Source: Stutzerimonas kunmingensis | Lineage (GTDB): Bacteria; Pseudomonadota; Gammaproteobacteria; Pseudomonadales; Pseudomonadaceae | NCBI RefSeq assembly: GCF_002929225.1 | Contig: NZ_PISM01000018.1 | Location: forward strand, 124,001 to 188,000 | Direction of reading: 5' to 3' | Length of the DNA stretch: 64,000 bases | Shown here: piece by piece, positions 42,480 through 50,986 of the stretch | Layout of the letters: each line of letters begins with the position of its first letter | Position numbering within the stretch: position 1 is the first letter of the stretch | Position numbers and translations under genes: made by a program | Notes under the pieces: generated by a model | Told to the model about the DNA's origin: nothing | Seen by the model: only the letters and a program-made list of their open reading frames with translations | Database searches by the model: none

Positions 42480-43867
42480 ATGCTGGTTTTCGAGCCGATC
42501 TATACCGATGGCCTGGCGCAGATTTCCTACATGGTGGGCGACAGCAATGCCGCGGTCGCCGCGGTGATCGACCCGCGGCGCGACGTCGATATCTACCTCG
42601 ACCTGGCCCGCGAAAAAGGCCTGCGCATCGCCTACGCCATCGAAACCCACATCCATGCCGACTTCGTCTCCGGTGCCCAGGCGCTGGCCGAACGCAGCGG
42701 CGCAGAGATCATCGGCGGCTGCTCAGCGGACTACGGTTTCGAGCTGCGCCAGGCTGCCGATGGCGAGGTGCTGGAGCTCGGCCAGGTCAGCCTGGAAATC
42801 ATCTACTCGCCCGGTCACACGCCGGAACACATCTCCCTGCTGCTGCGCGACAGCCAGCAGGGCAAACAGCCGTTCGCTCTCTTCACCGGCGACACCCTGT
42901 TCAACCTCGACGTCGGCCGGCCGGACCTGCTCGGCGAAGACAGCACCCGACAACTGGCCGCGCAGCTTTACGGCACGCTGTTCACCCGCTACCTGCCGCT
43001 GGGCGAACGCATCGAGATTTACCCGTGTCACGGCGCCGGCTCGGCCTGCGGCAAGTCCATCGGCGACCGCCACCACTCCACGCTCGGCAACGAGCTGCTG
43101 TTCAATCCGGCACTTAACCAGCAACGCAGCGAGCGTGAATTCGTCGACTGGCTACTAACCGACATGCCCGAGCCGCCGCGCCACTATGCGCGGCTGAAGA
43201 AGCTCAACACCCGTCCAGCGATGAATACCGGCGGTCCAGCGCTGCCGCCGCCGCTGGCACCGGAGGAGTTCCGCCAGCGCACCGCCGACCACAGCGCCGT
43301 GCAGCTGGTGGACCTGCGCTCGATCCTCGCCTTCGGCGGCGGCCATGTGCCCGGCGCGCTGAATATCGTGCTGCGCAACGAGTTCGTCAGCTGGGCCGGC
43401 TGGATGCTCGACGACCAGCGACCGATCTACCTGATCGGCGAAGACAGTCACGAAATCCACCAGGCGACGCTGCAGCTGTACCGCATCGGCCTCGACCACG
43501 TGGCGGGTTACCTGCGCAACGGCATGAGCGACTGGCAGAACGCCGGCCTGCCACTGGAGTGCGTCGGCGAATGGACGGTGCACGAGCTCGATCGTCGCCG
43601 CGACGATCCCCAGGTACAGGTACTCGACGTGCGTGCCCCCGAGGAGGTCGAGCAAGGGCGCGTGCCCGCCACGCCTTCGTCGCCCATCTGCCCGAAGGAC
43701 TGGAGCAACTGGACAAGGACAGGACCGTGGCGACCTATTGCGGCAGCGGTTACCGCGCCTCGATTGCCGCCAGCATCCTCAAGCGCGAGGGTTTCCGCGA
43801 CGTGGTAAACGTGCCCGGCTCGTGGCTCGCCTGGCAGAAGCACGATCTGCCGGTGGCGGAGCGCTAA
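42480..43867 (+). pseudogene. MBL-fold hydrolase with two rhodanese domains, frameshifted
   Basis: Persulfide-dioxygenase-like protein: metallo-beta-lactamase domain with THIHADFVSGA (residues about 57-67), GHTPEHISLLL and FTGDTLF, then two rhodanese repeats. The first repeat lacks a catalytic Cys. The second, with CGSGYRAS, is out of frame after about 43668: the upstream frame runs to a stop at 43808 (442 aa), while the conserved end (HAFVAHLPEGLEQLDKDRTV) runs in the other frame to 43867. Adding back 7 nt between two CCCG copies gives VPGARHAF and a 464-aa protein. Either a real deletion or a sequence error. Confidence 0.85.
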
Positions 43868-43938
43868 GCCCGCCGCGGGGTAACCCGCCAAGGGTGGAAA
43901 ACGGCCGACGGCCTTTTCGACTGCCCGGGCGCTTCCGC

Positions 43939-43971
43939 CCGCCGGATAAAGGCTATGCCGTTATCCGGCGG
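43939..43971. terminator. Hairpin between the MBL gene and the b561-reductase gene
   Basis: CCGCCGGATAA/TTATCCGGCGG 11-bp stem with an 11-nt loop between convergent genes. A weaker GGCC hairpin with TTTT lies at about 43900-43919. Confidence 0.5.
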
Positions 43972-44010
43972 ACGCTGCGTCAAATCATGCAAACCAGGGC
44001 CTTTTGCATC

Positions 44011-45600
44011 TCAGTACTCCACCTGCAATTCGGCGCTGCGCGGCTCGGCCTGACAGGCCAATGCCCAGCCCTGACGCACTTCGCTCTCGCTCAACACCTG
44101 ATTGCTGCGCATGCTTACGCTACCCTCCAACACCCGGCACTTGCACGCGGCGCAGACGCCCGAGCGGCAGGCGCTCGGCGGCCGTAGACCGGCGTGCTCC
44201 ATAGCCTCCAGCAACACCTCGCCGCGCGGCACGTCCAGCTCGTGACGGCGACCGTCGAGCGCGACCCGCAGGCGACTGCGACGGCCACCCGCTGCGGCCG
44301 TCGGCGCTGCGGCAGCAAAGCGCTCCAGGTGAATGCGCGCAGCATCCACACCCAGCTCGCCAAGCGCGGCACCGGCCGCATCCATGAACGGTTGCGGCCC
44401 GCAGATGAAGGCGTCGGCGGCTGACCAGTCAGCGATCTTCGCGGCAATCGCCGGGCCGCTCGGAACACCCTGCTCAGCAGCCAGCCAGATGCGCAGCTGC
44501 AGGCGCTCGGGGTAACGCACGGCCCATTCAGCCAGCTCTTCAGCAAAGATCAGCGAAGCGGCATCGCGGCTGGCGTAGAACAGACACACTCGCCCGCAGC
44601 CCTCGACCAGCGCCGCCTGCAGGATCGCCATCAACGGCGTGATGCCGCTACCAGCACCGAGCAGCAGCAAATCACTGTCCAGGCTGCGCGGCACGAACAC
44701 GCCGGCCGGTGGCAGCGCCTCGACGCAGTCGCCCGCCTGCAGGTTATCCAGCAGCCAGTTCGACGCGCGACCACCAGGCACCCGCTTGATGGTGATGCGC
44801 AGCGCGCCATCCGCCTGCGGCCGCTGCGACAGCGAGTAGCAGCGCAGCAGCGCCGGCGCGGTACCGGGCACCTTCAGCGTGAGGAACTGCCCCGGCTGCG
44901 CGATAAAGCGTGCGCGCTGGGCGGCCGGCACTTGCAGGGTGAACGAGCAGCTGTCGGCGGTTTCGGCCTGGCGTGAGGCGATGCGCAGGCGGGTGAATTC
45001 ACCGGCAACCGGTGTCGGCGACGATGCGAGTGAGGTCGCGATCGAAGTCGCTGCCGGCGCCAAGGCCGAAGCTGAAGTCGAAGCCGGCCCCGACTTGGGC
45101 ACGCCGCGCAGCATCGGCCATACCGTCTTGCGGCGGAACAGCAGCACATAGCCGACATGCAGGCCGATCAGCCACAGCCCCAGGTTGGCGAAGAACTCGT
45201 GCACCTCTTCGGCATCGCTCATCCAGCCGATGAAATCGATGTCGCTGGCAGCACCGAACACCTCTGGCCCCACACCGGGCAGCGCAGCCAGCACGTCGCC
45301 GTTATCGACCATGCCCAGCCCGACCAGGCTGGCGACGGCAAAACTGCCCAGCGCACCCACCGTCAGCCACTTGCCGATTGCCGACAGGCCCGGCTTGCGG
45401 CGCTGTCCCTGCGGCGGCAGCAGCCTCGGAAAACCCCGCAGGCGCAGCGGCTCGATCAGCAGCCGCCACACCAGCAACGCCACAAGGCCGTAACCCAGCC
45501 AGATGTGCAGCGACTCGGCGTCGTCGCCAGTCAGGTACACCGCGAGGAAGAAACCGGCCAGCAGCCAGTGGAACAAGCGAAAGCGGTTGAAGGCAGCCAC
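44011..45600 (-). CDS. Cytochrome b561-type membrane domain fused to ferredoxin-NAD(P)H reductase
   Basis: 529 aa. Residues 1-165 form a four-helix b561-like domain with heme-ligand histidines (RLFHWLLAG, LHIWLGYGLV, EEVHEFFANLGLWLIGLHVGY). An Ala/Ser-rich linker (about 170-200) leads to an FAD/NAD(P)H reductase (RCYSLSQRP; GAGSGITPLMAIL) and a plant-type [2Fe-2S] domain with Cys 478, 483, 486 and 516. Likely moves electrons between cytoplasmic NAD(P)H and membrane heme/periplasmic cytochrome. GTG start with GAGGATTG upstream. Divergent from the DUF1924 and diheme cytochromes. Confidence 0.87.
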   Translation of the reverse strand: MAAFNRFRLFHWLLAGFFLAVYLTGDDAESLHIWLGYGLVALLVWRLLIEPLRLRGFPRLLPPQGQRRKPGLSAIGKWLTVGALGSFAVASLVGLGMVDNGDVLAALPGVGPEVFGAASDIDFIGWMSDAEEVHEFFANLGLWLIGLHVGYVLLFRRKTVWPMLRGVPKSGPASTSASALAPAATSIATSLASSPTPVAGEFTRLRIASRQAETADSCSFTLQVPAAQRARFIAQPGQFLTLKVPGTAPALLRCYSLSQRPQADGALRITIKRVPGGRASNWLLDNLQAGDCVEALPPAGVFVPRSLDSDLLLLGAGSGITPLMAILQAALVEGCGRVCLFYASRDAASLIFAEELAEWAVRYPERLQLRIWLAAEQGVPSGPAIAAKIADWSAADAFICGPQPFMDAAGAALGELGVDAARIHLERFAAAAPTAAAGGRRSRLRVALDGRRHELDVPRGEVLLEAMEHAGLRPPSACRSGVCAACKCRVLEGSVSMRSNQVLSESEVRQGWALACQAEPRSAELQVEY

Positions 45601-45631
45601 GGTGGCAATCCTCGATACAGGGAATGCCTAC

Positions 45632-45664
45632 CTTGTATGCCCCGCAGCTGAAGCCAAGCTGAAC
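45632..45664 (-). promoter_or_regulatory. Tandem half-site promoter of the b561-reductase gene
   Basis: On the minus strand: GTTCAG-N5-CTTCAGC, 9 bp, then TACAAG (-10), 31 nt before the GTG. Same geometry as three other promoters in the window; resembles PmrA/QseB-type boxes (TTAA-like half-sites spaced by 5). Confidence 0.6.
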
Positions 45665-45692
45665 GCTATCATTCGGCCACGTTCAGCTTGGC
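45653..45692. repeat. 13-bp perfect inverted repeat in divergent promoter region
   Basis: GCCAAGCTGAACG, 14-nt spacer, CGTTCAGCTTGGC. Each arm contributes the distal half-site (GTTCAG) of the box reading outward on its side, so one symmetric core serves both promoters. Confidence 0.75.
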
Positions 45693-45713
45693 GTAAGGCT
45701 GCGCGCCTAGGCT
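45681..45713 (+). promoter_or_regulatory. Tandem half-site promoter of the DUF1924/diheme cytochrome operon
   Basis: GTTCAG-N5-CGTAAGG, 9 bp, TAGGCT (-10), 27 nt before the ATG at 45741. Same architecture as the boxes at 45632, 56895 and 63438. Confidence 0.6.
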
Positions 45714-45740
45714 GCGCTCATCCGTCCTGGAGACCGCACC

Positions 45741-46145
45741 ATGAACGCTTACTGGATCGCCCTCGCCTGCTGCCTGAGCCTGCCGGCGCTGGCCGAAACC
45801 GAACACCCACTGCTGGCCGGCTACGCCGCTCAGGCCCGCCAGCAGGACGCGAACTTCACCGGCTTTTCCGCCGAGCACGGCAAGGCGCTGTACTTCGCCG
45901 AGGAGCAGCGCAACGGCAAGAGCATGAGCTGCACCACCTGTCACACCAGCGACCCGCGCCAGCCCGGCAAGACACCCGCCCATCGCAAGGTCGATCCACT
46001 GGCGCCAGCCGCCAACCCCGAGCGCTTCACCGACCTGAAGAAGGTCGAGAAATGGTTCCGCCGCAACTGCGACGACGTCTACGCCCGTGAATGCACGGCG
46101 CAGGAAAAAGGCGACTTCATCAGCTGGATCGACAGCATCCAATAG
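45741..46145 (+). CDS. DUF1924 monoheme cytochrome c (SHP-like)
   Basis: 134-aa periplasmic cytochrome. Signal peptide MNAYWIALACCLSLPALA; one heme site MSCTTCHTSDPRQPGKT (about 72-80). The DUF1924 family includes Sphaeroides heme protein, an oxygen- and NO-binding cytochrome whose genes are linked to a diheme cytochrome and a cytochrome b. CTGGAG precedes the ATG. First gene of a three-gene operon. Confidence 0.9.
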   Translation: MNAYWIALACCLSLPALAETEHPLLAGYAAQARQQDANFTGFSAEHGKALYFAEEQRNGKSMSCTTCHTSDPRQPGKTPAHRKVDPLAPAANPERFTDLKKVEKWFRRNCDDVYARECTAQEKGDFISWIDSIQ

Positions 46146-46154
46146 GAGCGCGCC

Positions 46155-46676
46155 ATGAAGATCGCATCCATCGTTGCCGTCGCCGGACTGACCTCCGCCT
46201 TGGCGCTGACCGGCTTCAGCCTTGCCGATGACGACGACCATGATCGCCAGGGCTACAAGCGCCCCAAGCGCCTGGCGGTGCCGAGCGACGCATCACTGGT
46301 GTGGAAGGAAGAATGCGCCGCCTGCCACATGCTCTATTCCCCCGGCCTGCTGCCTGCCGATGCCTGGCGCGAGCAGATGCGCACCCTGGGCGACCACTAC
46401 GGCAGCAACGCGTCGCTGGACCCGGTGCAGGAAAAGGAAATCCTCGACTTCCTGGTCCGCGCCTCGGCCGCCAACCGCCTGCCGGTGGAGCCGTCGCCCA
46501 CCGTCGGCGAGCAACCACGCATCAGCCAGACGCGCTGGTTCGAGCACAAGCACGATGAGGTCAGCGAAGCCAAGTTCGCCCGCGAGTCGGTCGGCGGCCG
46601 CTTCAACTGCGTGGCCTGCCATCGCGACGCCGAACGCGGCGACTTCGATGACGATCGCGTGAAGATCCCGCGTTGA
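46155..46676 (+). CDS. Diheme cytochrome c (DHC)
   Basis: 173-aa periplasmic cytochrome with a signal peptide (MKIASIVAVAGLTSALALTG...) and two heme sites, ECAACHMLYS (about 55) and NCVACHRDAERG (about 153). DHC is the usual electron donor to SHP. 9 nt after the DUF1924 gene with TAGGAG upstream, so cotranscribed. Confidence 0.92.
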   Translation: MKIASIVAVAGLTSALALTGFSLADDDDHDRQGYKRPKRLAVPSDASLVWKEECAACHMLYSPGLLPADAWREQMRTLGDHYGSNASLDPVQEKEILDFLVRASAANRLPVEPSPTVGEQPRISQTRWFEHKHDEVSEAKFARESVGGRFNCVACHRDAERGDFDDDRVKIPR

Positions 46677-46702
46677 GCCACCCGATCCCACTGAGGTAAT
46701 TC

Positions 46703-46870
46703 GTGACGACTTCCACTCTGCGCGGCGCCCTCGAGGCCCGCCAACAGCTGCAGATCGATCAGTTGCTGAGCGAGCGCGAGCTGCTCGACACCCGCCGGCG
46801 GCAGAAGCTGGTGTACTTCCTCGCCAGCAAGAACGCGTCGGCCGAACTGACGTCGCTGCACGCTCGGTAG
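46703..46870 (+). CDS. Small hypothetical protein after the diheme cytochrome
   Basis: 55 aa from a GTG at 46703 with GAGGT 6 nt upstream; stop TAG at 46868. Codon third positions are strongly G/C as in neighbours, supporting real coding. Leu/Arg/Gln-rich, probably helical (RQQLQIDQLLSEREL, RRRQKLVYFLASKN). No signal peptide or cysteines. Likely last gene of the cytochrome operon; role unknown. Confidence 0.6.
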   Translation: MTTSTLRGALEARQQLQIDQLLSERELLDTRRRQKLVYFLASKNASAELTSLHAR

Positions 46871-46906
46871 CCGTCATCCAGGCTAACGCCGCCGACCCGC
46901 TGAATC

Positions 46907-49072
46907 TCAGCCCTCGCGCGCCTTGCGCGCCTGGTTCGGCGTCTTGGGCGGTTCTGTGGGGACGCCCACGCTGGCCAGCGGTACGCCGCCCGGCGCGGCC
47001 TCGCGCTCGCGATCACCGCTGCGGTTGGCCAGCAGGCTGGCAGTCGCGGTCTGTAGGTAGGCTTCGAGCTGGCGCTGCAACTGCGCCGCCTCGGCATCCG
47101 GCGCGAGGCGTTCGCCCTGCGGGTTGGCCCCCAGGCGATAGCGATACAGGCGCGCCGCTTGCTCCTTGGGCTGTACCAGCACGCGGTCACCGCGAATCAT
47201 CGCCACCGTCTGGTCGCTGCCCGACGGTTTGATGATGCCGAAGCCCGGATCATCCGCCGCCAGGCTGAGCAGATCGCGGCCCCAGCACTGGTGCCGAACC
47301 TCGCCGCCAAGTCGGCCCATGATGGTCGGCACTACGTCGACCTGGGTACCCACCACATCGCGACGGCTGCCGAAACGCTCGGTAATGCCCGGCGCAATTA
47401 ACAGCAGCGGCACGTTGAAGCGGAACAGGTCCATCTCGGTCACCTCCTCCGGCACCCCGAAGCCGTGATCACCGACTACCACGAACAGCGTCTGCTTGAA
47501 CCAGGGCTCGTCACGCACCTGATCGAAGAACTGGCCCAGCGCCCAGTCCGAATAGCGCATCGCGGTCAGGTGCTGATCCAGCGCGCCATGCCCCTCGACG
47601 ACGGCAATCGGCAACCGCTCCGGCAGGGCATAGGGCGTGTGATTGGACAGCGTCTGCAACAGCGCATAGAACGGCTTGCTGCGGTCCAGCTGCGCTAGCT
47701 CCTCGGCAGCGCGGGTGAACATGTCCTGATCGGATACGCCCCAGGTCGGGTCGGCGACGACGGGGTCGACGTAGTCGCCGCGGCCGATGAAGCGCGTCAT
47801 GCCCTGATTGCTGAAAAATCCGGACTGGTTGTCCCAGGCAAAGTCGCCGTTGTAGACGTAGAGGTCGTTGAACGCCCGTGCGCTGAGCAGTTGCGGCAGG
47901 CCGGAGAAGCGGTTGCCACCCTCCGGCGTCTGCATCAGGTACTCGAAGCCCGGCAGGTTGGGGAAGCAGGCCATGCTGGCAAACATGCCCTGATGGGTAT
48001 GGGTGCCATTGGCGAAGAAGCGGCTGAACAGCAGGCCCTCTTCGGCGAGGCGATCGAAGTTCGGCGTGATGCCTTCCCCGCTGCCCAGCGCGCCGACAAA
48101 ACGCCCGGCGAAGCTCTCCATCAGGATCACCACCACGTTGCGCACCGGCAGCTGCCCGTCCGCCGGCGGACGGAAATCACGGCGTACCGGCGCCAGTGCG
48201 GCATCCACCAGTTGATCGTTGCCGGTCAGTAGCAGCTCGCGGGTGATCGCCTGCGCTTGCTCGGCCGGCAGCGTCGCCTTCCAGCTGTTGTCGCGGTGGC
48301 TTGAAAAGCGGTTTTTCGCCGCGTCATACAGCGACAGTGTCGCGTTCAGGCCGAGGTGATTGGCGAACATCGACTCGGTGGTAAAGGCATCGCCCCAACG
48401 CAGCGGCGGTCCCTGGCGCAGCGTGCCTCGGGCAGCCACCACGCAGACCAGTATCAGCACGCCGAATACCGCCGCGCGGGTATACCAGGCCGAGCCGCGG
48501 CGGCGCGCGGCGGTCTCGCGCACAGCCGGCGCGCCACGGGTCAGCCGCTCCAGCCAGCCGAACAGGGCGTACATCGCCGCGCTCGCCACACCCCAGCTCG
48601 CCAGCAGTTGCAGTACCGGGAAGCCATGCCAGAGCATGCTCAGCACGGTGGCCGGATCTTCCTGCAGGTACTGGAACACCAGACTGTTGAGGCGCTGATG
48701 GAACTCGCGATAGAAGTTCAGCTCGATCAGCCCGAGCAGGATCGTCAGGCTGGCACACACACTCAACCACAGCCGCAGCAGGCCGCGGGCGGCCATCACG
48801 CGCACGCTCAGCACGCCCAGCAGCAGCGGCAGCAGGATGTATACCGTCACCCGCAGGTCGAAGCGCAGGCCGTTGCCGAATGCCTCGACGAAGCTGGCCA
48901 GCGGCGTGCTGCCGATCAGTTCGCGGTTGAACAGCAGCAAGCCCAGCCGCAGCAGCGCAAACAGCGCCAGCAGGGCCAGCGCACTGGCGAACGTGAAGCG
49001 CAGGTGCGCGGCCAGGCAATTGAAGCCGGACGCCGGGCGCTCTCGAGCAGAGCGTCGCAAAGAGGAAAGCAT
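46907..49072 (-). CDS. LTA-synthase/sulfatase family membrane enzyme (first)
   Basis: 721 aa. Five N-terminal membrane helices (within residues 25-225) and a periplasmic alkaline-phosphatase-type domain. The nucleophile Thr is in NGTHTHQG (about 355), and metal ligands are in MESFAGRFVGA and VVGDHGFGVPEE. The C-terminal tail is Pro/Arg-rich. Family members transfer phosphoglycerol or phosphoethanolamine onto envelope glycans or lipids. Last gene downstream of colRS-methyltransferase-inaA-dgkA, so likely envelope modification under ColRS; released diacylglycerol would be recycled by the adjacent DgkA. Confidence 0.88.
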   Translation of the reverse strand: MLSSLRRSARERPASGFNCLAAHLRFTFASALALLALFALLRLGLLLFNRELIGSTPLASFVEAFGNGLRFDLRVTVYILLPLLLGVLSVRVMAARGLLRLWLSVCASLTILLGLIELNFYREFHQRLNSLVFQYLQEDPATVLSMLWHGFPVLQLLASWGVASAAMYALFGWLERLTRGAPAVRETAARRRGSAWYTRAAVFGVLILVCVVAARGTLRQGPPLRWGDAFTTESMFANHLGLNATLSLYDAAKNRFSSHRDNSWKATLPAEQAQAITRELLLTGNDQLVDAALAPVRRDFRPPADGQLPVRNVVVILMESFAGRFVGALGSGEGITPNFDRLAEEGLLFSRFFANGTHTHQGMFASMACFPNLPGFEYLMQTPEGGNRFSGLPQLLSARAFNDLYVYNGDFAWDNQSGFFSNQGMTRFIGRGDYVDPVVADPTWGVSDQDMFTRAAEELAQLDRSKPFYALLQTLSNHTPYALPERLPIAVVEGHGALDQHLTAMRYSDWALGQFFDQVRDEPWFKQTLFVVVGDHGFGVPEEVTEMDLFRFNVPLLLIAPGITERFGSRRDVVGTQVDVVPTIMGRLGGEVRHQCWGRDLLSLAADDPGFGIIKPSGSDQTVAMIRGDRVLVQPKEQAARLYRYRLGANPQGERLAPDAEAAQLQRQLEAYLQTATASLLANRSGDREREAAPGGVPLASVGVPTEPPKTPNQARKAREG

Positions 49073-49083
49073 GGGTACGTCCT

Positions 49084-49512
49084 TCAGGGGATGAGGATCA
49101 CCGCCCAGACCAGACCGATCAGGCACAGCGCCAGCAATTGCGCGGCGCTGCCCATGTCCTTGGCCTGTTTGGCGAGCGGATGCAGTTCGAAGGAGATGCG
49201 GTCGACCGTCGCCTCGATGGCCGAGTTGAGCAGTTCGACGATCAGGCCGAGAAACACCACGGCAATCAGCACGGCGCGCTCGACGCGGCTGACGTCGAAC
49301 AGAAACGCCAAGGGAATCAGCAGCAGATTCAGCAGCACCAGCTGGCGAAACGCCGCTTCGCCTCTATAAGCGGCCTTGAGACCTGCAGCCGAATAGCCGG
49401 ACGCGTACCAGATACGCGCCAGTCCGCTGCGCCCCTTCAGCGCCGCACCGTCGGCCGGCACGTCGACGCTGGCCACGGCATCGGTAGCCGCGCAGGTCGG
49501 CTCAGATGACAT
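49084..49512 (-). CDS. dgkA: Diacylglycerol kinase
   Basis: 142-aa integral-membrane DgkA: KAAYRGEAAFRQLVLLN, ELLNSAIEATVDRISFELHP and KQAKDMGSAAQLL with three membrane helices. It returns diacylglycerol to phosphatidic acid. An N-terminal extension of about 30 residues precedes the core compared with the 121-aa E. coli protein. The start at ATG 49512 overlaps the inaA-like gene end by 11 nt. Confidence 0.93.
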   Translation of the reverse strand: MSSEPTCAATDAVASVDVPADGAALKGRSGLARIWYASGYSAAGLKAAYRGEAAFRQLVLLNLLLIPLAFLFDVSRVERAVLIAVVFLGLIVELLNSAIEATVDRISFELHPLAKQAKDMGSAAQLLALCLIGLVWAVILIP

Positions 49513-50221
49513 CGCAGCGCAACTCGCTGAAGGTGCGGTGGGCGGCCAGCAATCGTTGCCAGTCCTGTTCCGGCATGGCCTGGCGATGACGCTTGAGCTG
49601 GCGCAGGTCATGCCGTGCCGCGGCGCTACGACGTAGCCGGCGGCGGCTCTTTTCCAGATCGAGCAGGGCGACCTCGACCCCGGTCGCGTCACCTTCGCCG
49701 TGAACCCTGATGAAGATGTGCTTGGGATAGCAGCAGCCGTGCTGCCAGCGCGCCTGGTGGATGCGACCGAGGCTAATTCCGACCGCTGTCAGCATGCGCT
49801 CCTGTACCGTCGGACCGAAGCGCCCCCCCAAGTCCTGTTGATACCAGTCCTCCAGGCTGACGAAGCCTTCCAGCTCCGCCGTCACCAGCAGCGCCTGCCA
49901 CTGCCCGGCCTGTTGTCGCGTGCCGCAGTAGACCAGTTCCGGCACCTGCACGCCGAGCCGGCCGAATGCTTGCAGCGCCTGCAGTTCACGTAGCGCCGTG
50001 GGCCGACCAAACGGATGCAGTAATGAGCGATACAGGTGGCCGATCTGCCGTTTGCAGTACAGCAGCGGCTGCTGCGGATCGCGTAGCCGTATCCGTTGCA
50101 CGCCGCTTTCGCCGGCGCGCCGCTGATTGGGCTCCTCGACCCATTCGCCCTGGGTGTTCCACCAGCGCTGGAAGGTGCTGGTACGCGCTTCGCGGGCCGG
50201 CAGTACGAGAGGTCGGCTCAT
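49502..50221 (-). CDS. inaA: InaA/Kdo-kinase-like lipopolysaccharide kinase
   Basis: 239-aa protein of the WaaP/InaA kinase-like family (PA4378 in P. aeruginosa). Kinase-fold marks: YCKRQIGHLYRSLLHPFGRPTALREL, GISLGRIHQARWQHGCCYPKHIF (catalytic loop region) and EVALLDLEKSRRRL (DxE metal motif). The start is ATG 50221 (MSRPLVLPAREAR), 2 nt after the methyltransferase stop. Acts on LPS core or a similar envelope substrate by inference; linked to ColRS. Confidence 0.88.
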   Translation of the reverse strand: MSRPLVLPAREARTSTFQRWWNTQGEWVEEPNQRRAGESGVQRIRLRDPQQPLLYCKRQIGHLYRSLLHPFGRPTALRELQALQAFGRLGVQVPELVYCGTRQQAGQWQALLVTAELEGFVSLEDWYQQDLGGRFGPTVQERMLTAVGISLGRIHQARWQHGCCYPKHIFIRVHGEGDATGVEVALLDLEKSRRRLRRSAAARHDLRQLKRHRQAMPEQDWQRLLAAHRTFSELRCDVI

Positions 50222-50223
50222 GT

Positions 50224-50901
50224 TCAGCCCCGCTTGCGCAGCACGTAGACCCGCCACATGGCGTAGCCCGGGAGAAAGTCATTACGGTCGAGGATGTCGA
50301 AGCCGGCCTCGGCGAATTCCTTCTCGATCACCGAGCGCGCGACGACGAAGCGGTTCTGGTTGTCCTTTGCCGGCCGGCGACGCTCCAGGCGCTTGCGCTT
50401 CCAGGCCTTGTAGTTGCCATCGACCCACAGCGAGACGATCAGCGTGTCACGGGTGACGCGGTGAAACTCACGCAGCATCGCCAGCCGGTGCGCCGGGTCG
50501 GCGATGTGGTGCAGCAGGCGCATGCAGAAGATGTTGTCTACGGCGTTGTCGCCCATGTCGATGGCGAAGGCGGAGGTCTGGAAGCTCTCGACCCGATAAA
50601 GGATTTCCCGCGACTGCGAGCCTTCGGCGATCGCCAGCATGTCGGCGGAGTTGTCGGCGGCAAAGATCATCCGGCTTGGGTGCTCGGCCAGCAGCGGCCA
50701 AAAGCGCCCGGCGCCGCACGGCAGGTCCAGCACCAGATCAGGATCGCCGGCGATCTTCAGCGCGCGGCGCGCCATCTGCTCGTCACGCCAGTGCGACAGC
50801 CGCCGGGCCAGGCCATCCTGATGCTTGTGCAGGTATTCGTAGGCGTGCTGACGGTCGTACTTGCGCGAGAACTCCAGTTCGATAGGGCTCGATGTGGTCA
50901 T
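50224..50901 (-). CDS. SAM-dependent methyltransferase of the ColRS locus
   Basis: 225 aa, class I methyltransferase with LVLDLPCGAGRFWPLLAEHP (about 56-75). Homologue by position of PA4379, downstream of colS and upstream of inaA. The start ATG 50901 (MTTSSPIELE) is preferred over the ATG three codons upstream because a GGA lies at proper spacing. A perfect ColR-type box lies 70 nt upstream. Confidence 0.88.
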   Translation of the reverse strand: MTTSSPIELEFSRKYDRQHAYEYLHKHQDGLARRLSHWRDEQMARRALKIAGDPDLVLDLPCGAGRFWPLLAEHPSRMIFAADNSADMLAIAEGSQSREILYRVESFQTSAFAIDMGDNAVDNIFCMRLLHHIADPAHRLAMLREFHRVTRDTLIVSLWVDGNYKAWKRKRLERRRPAKDNQNRFVVARSVIEKEFAEAGFDILDRNDFLPGYAMWRVYVLRKRG

Positions 50902-50970
50902 GGCGGGCATTCCGGTTGGAAACGGAACGCCAAACTAACCAGGCAGACATCAAGGGCCCGTCAACGGGAT

Positions 50971-50986
50971 GTGAAAAAAACGTCAA
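50971..50986 (-). promoter_or_regulatory. ColR box upstream of the methyltransferase-inaA genes
   Basis: Minus-strand TTGACGTTTTTTTCAC fits the ColR consensus YYNASNNYTTTTTCAC (as I recall it from P. putida work) at every defined position. It overlaps the colS stop. Confidence 0.7.
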
